Of a stretch of 64,000 bases of DNA, positions 54,352 through 62,808 are shown in pieces. Made by a program: the position numbers and the translations under genes. The notes under the pieces are model-generated. The model did not search any database, was not told the origin of the DNA, and worked only from the letters and a program-made list of their open reading frames with translations. Positions within the stretch are counted from its first letter, which is position 1, and every line of letters starts with the position of its first letter. Source of the stretch: Saccharopolyspora spinosa NRRL 18395 (GTDB taxonomy: Bacteria; Actinomycetota; Actinomycetes; Mycobacteriales; Pseudonocardiaceae). The stretch covers positions 2,084,362 to 2,148,361 of the forward strand of contig NZ_GL877878.1 of the NCBI RefSeq assembly GCF_000194155.1, written 5' to 3'.

Positions 54352-57300
54352 AGCTCGCCCTCCTCGGTGTCGGCCGCCTCGGCGAACAGAGCGGCCGCCT
54401 GCGCCACGGTCGGTCCCGCGAAGAGCTTGCGCAGCGGCAGCACGACTCCGTGCCGCTGCTCGACCTGCTGGATGAACCGCGTCGCGAGCAGGGAATCACC
54501 ACCGAGCACGAAGAAGCTCTGCTCGCGGCCGGTCACCGGCACTCCGAGCAGTTCCGCCCACAATGCCGCGATCAGCTCCTCGAAGCGACCGCGTGGCGGC
54601 TCACCCGTCTCCTTGCCGCCGCCCACCAGCCACTTCAGCGCACCTCGGTCCACCTTCCCGTTGGCGCTCAAGGGAAGCCACGGCAGTACCCCGACCCGTT
54701 CGGGCACCATGTGCTCCGGCACCCGCGTCCGCGCATGGGCCCGCACGGCGGCGGTGTCGAGCACCGGAGCCGAGTCGGGCAACGTCGCCGAGATGACGGC
54801 CAGGCCGTTGCCACCGGGCCGGTGCACGGCGCCGGTCAGGCCGAACGACGCGAACTCCTCGGCCCACCTGCGAGCGCGCAGCATCGGCGATCCCGCTTCC
54901 CTGCGGGCCGGGTCCAGTCCGGCGAACCCGTGTTCCAGGACGGCGGCGGTCAGCAGGCCGATCGGGGCGAGTTCCTCCGGCTCGACCGCGATGACGCGGC
55001 CGCCCGGCGCGCACAGCAGCGCGGCCACCGCCACGCCGTGGCGCACGTCGGCGTACCGGTGCAGCACGTTGTTCGCCAGCACCACGTCGAACCGGCCCCG
55101 CAGCGCCTCCGGAACAGCGTCGATCGGACCGTCCACAGTGGTCACCGAGATGCCGAGTCCGGTCAGCTCCGCCGGCACACCCCACACCGCGACCTCGACC
55201 GGACGCCCCAGCTCGGCGATCTCCTGCCGCACAACGGCGGTCGCCTGATCCGCGACGGCGGCCACGATCGACGCCGGCGAGAGCAACGGCTCGCTCAGCA
55301 ACGCCGACGCGGGCGTCCCACCCGAGAGGATGTCCCGGTAGAGATCGACCAGCTCGCGTGCGCGTCGCACAGCCGGATCGACGGCGGTGTCCTGCCCGGA
55401 GAAGGGCAGCGCGCGCCACATCCGATCGCCCAGGTCCCGCCGGGCCGTCCCGGAAAGCCAGGAATGCCAGACCCTCGCGGTGGGTTCGTGTTCCGGCGCG
55501 ATCTCCCCCTTCAGCAGCTCGGTCAGCAGCGGTGCGACGACCACCGTCTGAGCGCTGTGGTCAGGAGGCACACCGTCCTGGCCGCCCGCCATCGCGGCGA
55601 CGGGCAGCGCGGCCGGAACAACGGCGCCGACGAGCGACCCGTCCACCACCGCGGCCATCGCCGCTCCGGCACCGGGTGCCGACGACAACGCCGCCTCGAC
55701 CTCGCCGAGCTCGATACGATGCCCACGGATCTTGACCTGCTGGTCGCGGCGGCCGAGGAACTCCAGCGTCCCGCACGGCCAGTACCGGCCGAGGTCACCG
55801 GTGCGGTACCAGCCTCCGGTGAACTGGGCGGCGGTCAGCTCCGGCGCGCCCCGGTAACCGCGCGCGACACCCGCCCCACCGATCCACAGCTCGCCTTCGA
55901 CCCAGTCCGGGCAGTCGCGGCCGAACGCGTCCACCACCCGGAACTTCTGATTGCGCAACGGATAGCCGTACGGAATGGACGGCCACGCCGGGTCGACCTC
56001 GTCCACCTCTAAGAAGTTCGACCAGATCGAGGCCTCGGTCGCACCACCGAGCGCGGTGAACCGGCAGTCCGGTGCCACCGCCGCGAGCCTGGCGGGCAGG
56101 TCGAGGCCCACCCAGTCGCCGGACACCAGCACCACGCGCAGCGGCAGCGGCCGCGGTCCAGCGACCACGAGCAGCATGTCCAGCAACGCAGGCACCGTGT
56201 TCCACACCGTCACGCCGTGGCGAACGACGAGTTCGTGCCAGCGGCGGGCATCGCGCCGGGCGTCCTCCTCCACCAGCACGAGCGCGCCGCCCGCCGACAG
56301 CAGCCCGAACACGTCGTACACGGACAGGTCGAAGTCCAGTGTGGACACGGCGAGGCCCCGATCCGAAGGCCCCACCTCGTACCGCTCGGACACGTCGGCG
56401 ATCGTGTTCATGGCAGCGCGGTGAGTGATCTCCACGCCCTTCGGCTCACCGGTCGAGCCGGACGTGAAGATCACGTACGCGAGCCGGTCCGGGTCACCGA
56501 ACACCGGTGTCACGGGTTCGAGTGATTGTGCCTCGGCTACGAACTCCGGCGTCACGACCGTGCGAACGCCTGCCAGCGCGTGGATCCGTTCGCGCCGGGC
56601 ATCGGGCTGGTCGACGCCGATCGGCACGTACGCGCCACCGGCCGCCAGCACGCCCAGCACCGCCGCGATCTGGTCCGCGCCCTTCGGCAGGGTGACCGCG
56701 ACCGGCTCGCCCGGTGCGACGTCGAGCGCGGCGGCGACGCGCAGGGCGCGGTCCGCCAGTTCGCCGTAGGTCACCACGTCCGCGTCCAGCAACGCCGACC
56801 GGCCCGGCGTCTTCAGGGCGTGCTGGAAGAAACCGGCGTGCAGCGTCACATCGGGGATATCGTCGGCGGTGGCATTGACCAGCGCACGCCGTTCCTGCTG
56901 CGCCACCGGAAGAAGGTCAGGTACCGGGGCCGCCCAGTCCTCGGTCGCGAGCCAGGAGACCAGCTGCCGGTACGCGGCGAACATCGCGTCGAGCAGCCCG
57001 TCGGGGAACAGGCCGTCGACCGCGTCCCACACCAGCTCGACACCGCCGTCCACTTCGGACACCTGGTGGTCGAGCCAGACCTGCGGGGTCTGCGAGGTGC
57101 CGTGCACCTGCTCGGTCAGCAACGGGTTCGCGCGCACCGGCAACCCCAGAGCGCTCGTGAACACCACCGGCATCGTCACCTCGGCGACGCCGCTGTCCCG
57201 CGCCATCGACCGCAGCACCTTCACCGCGGACACCTCGCGGTGGTCGAGTGCGTCCCACATCCGGCGCTGCAACCGCCGCACCCCCGCGAGCCACGGCTCC

Positions 57301-60300
57301 CCCGCCTCGGGGTGGTGGTCGACCAGCAGCAGCGAGGTGAAGTCTCCGATCACGTTGTGGATGTCCGGATGCACCTCTCGCCGGTCGAACAGCGTCACGT
57401 TCACCGTGAGGTCCGGCTGCGCGCTCCAGCGACCCAGTACCTCGGCGAACGTGGTCAGCAGCACTGCCGAGGGCGTCAGTCCGTGCTCGCGCACGCGGGC
57501 GGTGATCGCCTGCCACTGCTCTGCGGGCACCAGCGCGGACCTCCGGACGAACCGTGGCGAGGTGATCGAGGCCGGATCGAGGGCGAGCGGCAGGCGTGGT
57601 CCCGGCGGCAGTTCGCGGGAGATCCGCGTCCAGTACTCGGACGCCTCCGTGGTGTCCGGTTCCGGGCTCAGCAGGTAGTCGCGGAACGTCACGCCGACCG
57701 GCGGCAGCTCTGCGGCCGGATTCTCATACAGCGCACCGAGTTCCGAGTAGAACGTCAGCACGCTCAGCGCGTCGAACACCAGGTTGTCGGTGCCGATCGC
57801 AAGCACGCCGCGTCCGGCGGTGATGGAGAACAACGGCCACGCGGACGGGTCGAACACGTGGTGCGACCAGGTCTCCCGCGGGTTGTCGACGAACTTCAGC
57901 TTGAACGGCGGCACCTCCTCCAGCACCTGCTGGCTGCCGTCGTCGAGGAACACCGCGCGCAGCATGTCGTGCCGTGCCACAAGCGCGTCCACGGCCGCTT
58001 CCAGCCTCGGCACGTCGAGATCGGTGATCTCGTACTCGCGGTAGAAGTGGCTGCCGACGCCGCCCAGGGTGAAGCCCTCGCCGCGGCCGACCCAGTACGC
58101 GCGCTGGACGTCGGTCGGTGGGAACGGCTCGAAGCGGTTCGCCGGATCCGCCACCACCGGAGCGAGCGTCGCGGACTCGCCCGTCGTGAGCGTGGCGGCG
58201 AAGTCGGCCAGCACCGGGTTCGCGAAGAGCTTCGCCAGCGCCACCTCGGACAGCCCGGCGGCGGTGAGCCTGCCGACGAGCCGGGTCGCGAGCAGCGAGT
58301 CGCCGCCGAGCTGGAAGAAGTTCTGCTCGCGGCCGGTGACCGGCACACCGAGCAGGCCGGACCACACCGAGGCGACCGTCTCCTCTATCGCTCCGGCGGG
58401 CGGGGTCAGCTCACCGTCGTCGGCGGACAGCTCGGCGACGGCCCTCACGAGCGCGGCGCGGTCGACCTTTCCGTTACGGGTCAACGGCAACGACGGCAGC
58501 ACCACGACATGGTCCGGCACCATCACCGCGGGCAGCCGGTCGGCGAGGGAGCGCCGCAGCGCCTCCTCGTCGAGTTCGGCGAGCAGCGGCCCGGGGTCGG
58601 CGCCGGACTCCAGGACGGCGACCAGTTCGTCGGTGCGCTCGGCGAGCCGGTGGACCAACGGCTCGTTGCGCTTCCACCTGAGCGTGGTCCACGGTTCCGC
58701 GTTCCCGACCCGGTCACGCCACGGCACCTCGGCGTCCGGCACCTCGTCGAGCAGGTGTGCCAGGAACGAGTCGGCGATCTCCGCCCGGACGTTCGTCGTG
58801 ACGACGGCGGCGATGCGCCGCTCCGGCGTCACGAGCGCGATGCCCTGGGAGACACCGGGGAACGAGGTGAGAACTGCGTCGATCTCGCCGAGCTCGATGC
58901 GGTGGCCGCGGATCTTGACCTGGTGGTCGGTGCGGCCGAGGAACTCCACGGTGCCGTCCGGCCAGTACCGGCCCCGGTCGCCGGTGCGGTACCAGCGGCG
59001 GCCGTCGTGCTCGACGAACTTCTCCGCCGTGCGCTCCGGGTCGTTCTGGTAGCCGAGCCCGACGCCGGTGCCGGAGACCCACAACTCGCCGGGCACCCAG
59101 TCGGGGCTGTCGTGACCGCGGGCGTCCACGACCCGGCAGCGGGTGTTGCGGAACGGCTTGCCGTACGGCACCGCCCGCCAGCGCGGGTCGACCTCACCAA
59201 CTTCGCAGATGGTCACGTGGATGGCGGCCTCGGTCATGCCGCCGAGTCCCGCGAACCGGCAGCCGGGCCGCAGCTCCCGCAGGCGCGCGGGCAGGTCGAC
59301 GGTGACCCAGTCGCCGCCGAGCATCACGAGCCACAGCGCGTCGCCCAGGCCTTGGCCCTGGCCCTGGCCCTGGCCCTGGCCCGCGACGATCAGCATGTCG
59401 AGCAGTGCGGGCACGCAGCTCACCACGCTGACGTCCCAGTGGCGCACCAGCCGCGCCCATGCGTGCGCGTCGCGGCGTTCGTCCTCGGAGAGCAGCACGA
59501 CGCTGCCACCGAAGCCCAGGAACGCGAACAGGTCGTACGCGGACAGGTCGAAGTCCAAAGCGGACAGTGCGATCGTGCGGTCTTCGGGCGTGACGCCGAA
59601 TTGGTCGTTGACCGCCTCGACGGTGTTCGCGACCGCGCGGTGCGGCACCTCGACGCCCTTGGGGGTGCCGGTCGAGCCGGACGTGAAGATCACATACATC
59701 ACGTCCTCGCCGTCGGCCACCGCGAGATCGGCCGCCGGCTCGTGCGAGGCGGACTTCGCGACGACGTCGTCGGTTAGCACGATCCTGGCACCGGCGGACT
59801 CGTGCACGGCCGCCCGGCGCGCGGCCGGAATGTCCACACCGGACGGCACGTAGTGCGCGCCCGCGCCGAGCACACCTAGCACGGCGATGACCTGGTCCAC
59901 GCCCTTGGGCAGGGTGATGCCGACCGCGTCGCCCTGCTGGACTCCGTTGGCGCGCAACAGGGAGACCAGCTGCCGGCCCCGGCGCGACAGTTCGCCGTAG
60001 GTCATGGCCTCCTCGTCGCCCCAGACCAGCGCGACCCTGTCCGGTTCGGCCTCGGCCAGCGCGAAGAACCGTTCGTGCAACGGCCTGCCGGGCGCGGCGC
60101 CGTCGGTGGCGTTGACGGCGTCACGGACGGAACGCTGACTCTCCGGCAGCAGGCCGCCGACGGGAACATCCCACCCGGTGCCCGCGGCGAGGCGGACGAC
60201 CAGCGCGGTGAACGCGCCGAACATCGCGTCCAGCACGCCGGGCTCGAACACCGTCTCGCGCGCGTCCCAGCTGAGCAGGACACCGCCTTCGTGCTCGGTG

Positions 60301-61694
60301 ACCTGCGCGTCCAGCCAGACCTGCGGCCCCTGCGAGATCATCCACACCGGACGGCCGATCCGTTCGCGCACCTGCGGCCCGAACAGCTCGCCGAAGTCGA
60401 GCGTGCTGGAGAACACCACGGGCGCGAGCACCTGCTCGCCGTGGTTGGCCCTGGTCAGCTCGCGCAGCACGTCGACGCCGGTGAACGAGGCGTGCCCGGC
60501 CGCGTCCCGCAGTTCGTCCTGGGCGCGTTTCGCCGCTTGCTCGAACGGTTCGGCGAGACCCGTGCGGACACCGAGCAGGACCGAACTGGAGAAGGCGCCG
60601 ACGAGTTCGTCCACGTCGTCGTGCAACGGCTCGCGGCCGAACACCGGGACGTTGAGCAGGAAGTCGCGCTCGGCGCTCCAGGCGCCGACGACCTCGGCGA
60701 ACGCGGTCGCGAAGACGACAGCCGGGGTGAGTCCGGCGGCGTGCGCGCACTCCTTCAGCCGTGCCGACGCGGAGGGGTCGAGCCAGTGCTCGCGGCGACG
60801 GCCGGTGGTCTCCTCGTTCTGCGTGATCCGCACCGGCAGCGCGGGCGCACCGGGAAGGTCGTCGAGGCGGCCGAACCACCACTCGCGGTCGCTCGCCACC
60901 ACCTCGCCCCGCGTGCGGGCACGGTCGGCGAGGTAGCGCGGGAAGCTGTACCCGATGAGCGGCAACGGTTCCCCGGCCACGGCGCGCGCGAGGTCGGCGA
61001 CCAGGATCCGCAGGCTCATCGCGTCCGCCGCGACCATGTCCACGTTCACGTGCACCCGTGCGGCGTCATCGCCGACCTGGGTCAGCTGGACGTCGAACAC
61101 CTCGCCGCCGGAAACGTCCATGACGCGCTGGGAAAGCGCGGCGCGCAGGTCCGCGAGACGCCGCACGCGTTCGGCCTCGCCGGTGGTTCGAAGGTCGTGC
61201 ACGGTCAGGCCGGGCCACGAGGTCTCGGAGGCGATGCGCTGGCGGCCGGAGTCGTCGACCGCGACACGCGTCATGCCGTGCCGGGCGAACACAGCGCGCA
61301 CAGCCAGTTCCAACGTGGCCGGGTCGACCGGGCCGCCGTCGAACTCGGTGTAGAAGTGTGCCGCCACGCCGCCGAGCTCCTGGCCGTCGCGGCGGCCGAT
61401 CCACAGCGCGTGCTGCAACGGGTCGAGGTCGAACGCCGCGGATTCGTCCACATCGGACTCATCGGCGGTGGTCGCGGCGCGGTCTCCTGCCAGCTCTCGC
61501 CACGCGGCGATGCTCGGTCGCTCCGCTAGCTCGGCGAAGCTCGCCGTCACCCCCGCCCGCCTGAGCTTGCCGGCCACGCGCATCATCGCGATCGAGGTCA
61601 TGCCGCCCGCGATCAGGTCGGCGCCGTCGTCGAGCTGGTCCGCCGGCACCCGCAGCACCGAGGCCACCAGCGAGCGAACGTCCAGGCTGGTCAC
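54348..61694 (-). CDS. NRPS-2: ArCP-Cy-A-T-Cy-A(MT-like)-T
   Basis: 2,448 residues. N-terminal aryl carrier protein with Ser in IAGGMTSIAMMR (about 32). Cy1 (DMVAADAMS, about 220). A1 (TSGSTGTPKG, about 666) with unusual code D-L-Y-S-M-G-L-I-H-K. T1 LGGDSLLATR (about 1131). Cy2 (DNLVFDALS, about 1302). A2 (TSGSTGEPKG, about 1747) with cysteine code D-L-Y-N-L-S-L-I-W-K. Embedded in A2 (about 2020-2320) is a methyltransferase-like domain without the GxGxG SAM motif (VLANNVLHRYADVRHGVAVA), like the epimerase of PchE. T2 LGGDSLLATRF (about 2398). It would load an aryl acid and build two heterocycles before passing the chain to NRPS-1. GTG start overlaps the thioesterase stop. Confidence 0.92.
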   Translation of the reverse strand: MTSLDVRSLVASVLRVPADQLDDGADLIAGGMTSIAMMRVAGKLRRAGVTASFAELAERPSIAAWRELAGDRAATTADESDVDESAAFDLDPLQHALWIGRRDGQELGGVAAHFYTEFDGGPVDPATLELAVRAVFARHGMTRVAVDDSGRQRIASETSWPGLTVHDLRTTGEAERVRRLADLRAALSQRVMDVSGGEVFDVQLTQVGDDAARVHVNVDMVAADAMSLRILVADLARAVAGEPLPLIGYSFPRYLADRARTRGEVVASDREWWFGRLDDLPGAPALPVRITQNEETTGRRREHWLDPSASARLKECAHAAGLTPAVVFATAFAEVVGAWSAERDFLLNVPVFGREPLHDDVDELVGAFSSSVLLGVRTGLAEPFEQAAKRAQDELRDAAGHASFTGVDVLRELTRANHGEQVLAPVVFSSTLDFGELFGPQVRERIGRPVWMISQGPQVWLDAQVTEHEGGVLLSWDARETVFEPGVLDAMFGAFTALVVRLAAGTGWDVPVGGLLPESQRSVRDAVNATDGAAPGRPLHERFFALAEAEPDRVALVWGDEEAMTYGELSRRGRQLVSLLRANGVQQGDAVGITLPKGVDQVIAVLGVLGAGAHYVPSGVDIPAARRAAVHESAGARIVLTDDVVAKSASHEPAADLAVADGEDVMYVIFTSGSTGTPKGVEVPHRAVANTVEAVNDQFGVTPEDRTIALSALDFDLSAYDLFAFLGFGGSVVLLSEDERRDAHAWARLVRHWDVSVVSCVPALLDMLIVAGQGQGQGQGQGLGDALWLVMLGGDWVTVDLPARLRELRPGCRFAGLGGMTEAAIHVTICEVGEVDPRWRAVPYGKPFRNTRCRVVDARGHDSPDWVPGELWVSGTGVGLGYQNDPERTAEKFVEHDGRRWYRTGDRGRYWPDGTVEFLGRTDHQVKIRGHRIELGEIDAVLTSFPGVSQGIALVTPERRIAAVVTTNVRAEIADSFLAHLLDEVPDAEVPWRDRVGNAEPWTTLRWKRNEPLVHRLAERTDELVAVLESGADPGPLLAELDEEALRRSLADRLPAVMVPDHVVVLPSLPLTRNGKVDRAALVRAVAELSADDGELTPPAGAIEETVASVWSGLLGVPVTGREQNFFQLGGDSLLATRLVGRLTAAGLSEVALAKLFANPVLADFAATLTTGESATLAPVVADPANRFEPFPPTDVQRAYWVGRGEGFTLGGVGSHFYREYEITDLDVPRLEAAVDALVARHDMLRAVFLDDGSQQVLEEVPPFKLKFVDNPRETWSHHVFDPSAWPLFSITAGRGVLAIGTDNLVFDALSVLTFYSELGALYENPAAELPPVGVTFRDYLLSPEPDTTEASEYWTRISRELPPGPRLPLALDPASITSPRFVRRSALVPAEQWQAITARVREHGLTPSAVLLTTFAEVLGRWSAQPDLTVNVTLFDRREVHPDIHNVIGDFTSLLLVDHHPEAGEPWLAGVRRLQRRMWDALDHREVSAVKVLRSMARDSGVAEVTMPVVFTSALGLPVRANPLLTEQVHGTSQTPQVWLDHQVSEVDGGVELVWDAVDGLFPDGLLDAMFAAYRQLVSWLATEDWAAPVPDLLPVAQQERRALVNATADDIPDVTLHAGFFQHALKTPGRSALLDADVVTYGELADRALRVAAALDVAPGEPVAVTLPKGADQIAAVLGVLAAGGAYVPIGVDQPDARRERIHALAGVRTVVTPEFVAEAQSLEPVTPVFGDPDRLAYVIFTSGSTGEPKGVEITHRAAMNTIADVSERYEVGPSDRGLAVSTLDFDLSVYDVFGLLSAGGALVLVEEDARRDARRWHELVVRHGVTVWNTVPALLDMLLVVAGPRPLPLRVVLVSGDWVGLDLPARLAAVAPDCRFTALGGATEASIWSNFLEVDEVDPAWPSIPYGYPLRNQKFRVVDAFGRDCPDWVEGELWIGGAGVARGYRGAPELTAAQFTGGWYRTGDLGRYWPCGTLEFLGRRDQQVKIRGHRIELGEVEAALSSAPGAGAAMAAVVDGSLVGAVVPAALPVAAMAGGQDGVPPDHSAQTVVVAPLLTELLKGEIAPEHEPTARVWHSWLSGTARRDLGDRMWRALPFSGQDTAVDPAVRRARELVDLYRDILSGGTPASALLSEPLLSPASIVAAVADQATAVVRQEIAELGRPVEVAVWGVPAELTGLGISVTTVDGPIDAVPEALRGRFDVVLANNVLHRYADVRHGVAVAALLCAPGGRVIAVEPEELAPIGLLTAAVLEHGFAGLDPARREAGSPMLRARRWAEEFASFGLTGAVHRPGGNGLAVISATLPDSAPVLDTAAVRAHARTRVPEHMVPERVGVLPWLPLSANGKVDRGALKWLVGGGKETGEPPRGRFEELIAALWAELLGVPVTGREQSFFVLGGDSLLATRFIQQVEQRHGVVLPLRKLFAGPTVAQAAALFAEAADTEEGEL
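59354..59388. repeat. GGCCCT hexanucleotide microsatellite in NRPS-2
   Basis: Five perfect GGCCCT units (59354-59383) plus a partial sixth, encoding a Gly-Gln dipeptide run in the A1 domain between the position-278 and position-299 specificity residues. Unit number can change without frameshift. Confidence 0.9.
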
Positions 61695-62428
61695 CGCGAT
61701 GTCTCCTCGATGGCGAGGCCCAGCACGCGTGCGGCGTGCTCGGCGGGGAAGAAGTGGCCGCCCGGCACGACGTGACGGGTGAAGGGGCCCGACGTGTACG
61801 TGCTCCAGCGGTCCGCCTGCTCGGTCGTGACCTCACCGTCCTGCGCCCCGATGATCGCGGTGACCGGGCAGGACAGGGACGCCCCCGGCTGGTGCCGGTA
61901 GGTCTCCTCGACCCGGTAGTCGCCGCGGATCGCCGGCAGGAACACGGGCCACAGTTCCTTGGCGGACGCGAGCATCTCGGCTCCCGCGCCACCGACCCGC
62001 AACACCTCGGCCACCAAGCCTTCGTCGTCGCGCAGGTGGACGTCACCGCCGACCAGTTCGTCCGGCGTGTGCCTGCCGGACACCACCAGCCGCGCGGGCA
62101 CGACGCTCAGCTCGCGGGCCACCTCGTAGGCGACCAGCGCACCCATGCTGTGCCCGAAGAGGACCAGAGGTGCGCCCGAAAGGGCTTCGACCTCGGCGGT
62201 GACACCGGCGACGAGCTCGCTCATGGCGGTCGGCGGGGCGTCGGCGATGCGGTCCTCACGGCCGGGGTACTGCACCGCGTGCACCTCGACGTCCGCGGGC
62301 GCGAGACCGGACCAGTCGCTGTAGAAACTGGCCGCACCGCCGGCGTGGGGAAAGCACACGAGACGCAGGCGAGCGGCGGGGCGCGGGGTTCGGCAGCGCA
62401 GCCAGCGCGCGGCGGTTCGGGGCAGCAC
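61691..62428 (-). CDS. Type II thioesterase
   Basis: A 245-residue alpha/beta hydrolase: LVCFPHAGGAASFYSDW at the N-terminus, the nucleophile elbow FGHSMGALVAYEVARELS (Ser about 97), Asp near IIGAQDGEV and His in VVPGGHFF. It removes misprimed acyl groups from the carrier domains. Start GTG 62428 is chosen so that the protein begins just ahead of WLRCRTPRPAARLRLVCFPHA as in relatives; a TTG at 62473 would add 15 residues. It is the first gene of the minus-strand biosynthetic operon. Confidence 0.9.
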   Translation of the reverse strand: MLPRTAARWLRCRTPRPAARLRLVCFPHAGGAASFYSDWSGLAPADVEVHAVQYPGREDRIADAPPTAMSELVAGVTAEVEALSGAPLVLFGHSMGALVAYEVARELSVVPARLVVSGRHTPDELVGGDVHLRDDEGLVAEVLRVGGAGAEMLASAKELWPVFLPAIRGDYRVEETYRHQPGASLSCPVTAIIGAQDGEVTTEQADRWSTYTSGPFTRHVVPGGHFFPAEHAARVLGLAIEETSR

Positions 62429-62681
62429 GAGCAGCTCACTTCCCTTCGAAGGAGTCCTGATGAGGTAGAGCAATGTTCAAGGCAAGCAAGGGCACCCTAA
62501 CTCGCCGCAGGGAAATACGCAGACCCGTTCGGCAAATCACCTGCGGTTAGTCGCGAGTATCACGTCGACTGATGCGCACATCGACATATAAGTCCAGGTC
62601 ACTGCCGAACCCAAAGTCAGATTCCGCCATTCGCCAGATACCCGTATAGGCGTGGGAAAGTGCGTCGATCCGGTCTCAAAT

Positions 62682-62705
62682 GGGTTTCCAGGTGACCTGG
62701 AACCC
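62682..62705. promoter_or_regulatory. Palindromic operator between the NRPS operon and the binding-protein gene
   Basis: TTCCAGGTGACCTGGAA (62686-62702) is a perfect 17-bp palindrome, extended by GGGT/ACCC on both sides. It is in the 380-bp region between the divergent thioesterase and lipoprotein genes. The regulator is not in the window. Confidence 0.55.
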
Positions 62706-62760
62706 GGTTTCGAACAAGGTGCTTGTGCCGCGCGGAACGCTGGGTTAAGTTGCACCGCGC

Positions 62761-62774
62761 TTAGGTAGACCTAA
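62761..62774. promoter_or_regulatory. Iron-box-like palindrome TTAGGTAGACCTAA
   Basis: Perfect 14-bp palindrome TTAGGT-AG-ACCTAA, 34 bp before the ATG of the binding-protein gene. The half-sites are those of the DtxR/IdeR/DmdR consensus (TTAGGT...ACCTAA), but the central spacer is 2 bp where the consensus has 7, and the overlapping CTTAG sequence could give an alternative register. Iron or other metal control is therefore likely but not proven. Confidence 0.5.
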
Positions 62775-62808
62775 GTCTTAGTCCGCCGCGTTTGCTGGAG
62801 GTTCGTCC

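Noticed and set aside
59347-59390. Assembly artefact at the GGCCCT repeat
   Set aside because: The frame is kept on both sides and domain sequence continues normally, so a true microsatellite is more likely.
62761-62785. Canonical 19-bp iron box
   Set aside because: Only about 11 of 19 consensus positions match in either register; reported as an iron-box-like palindrome only.
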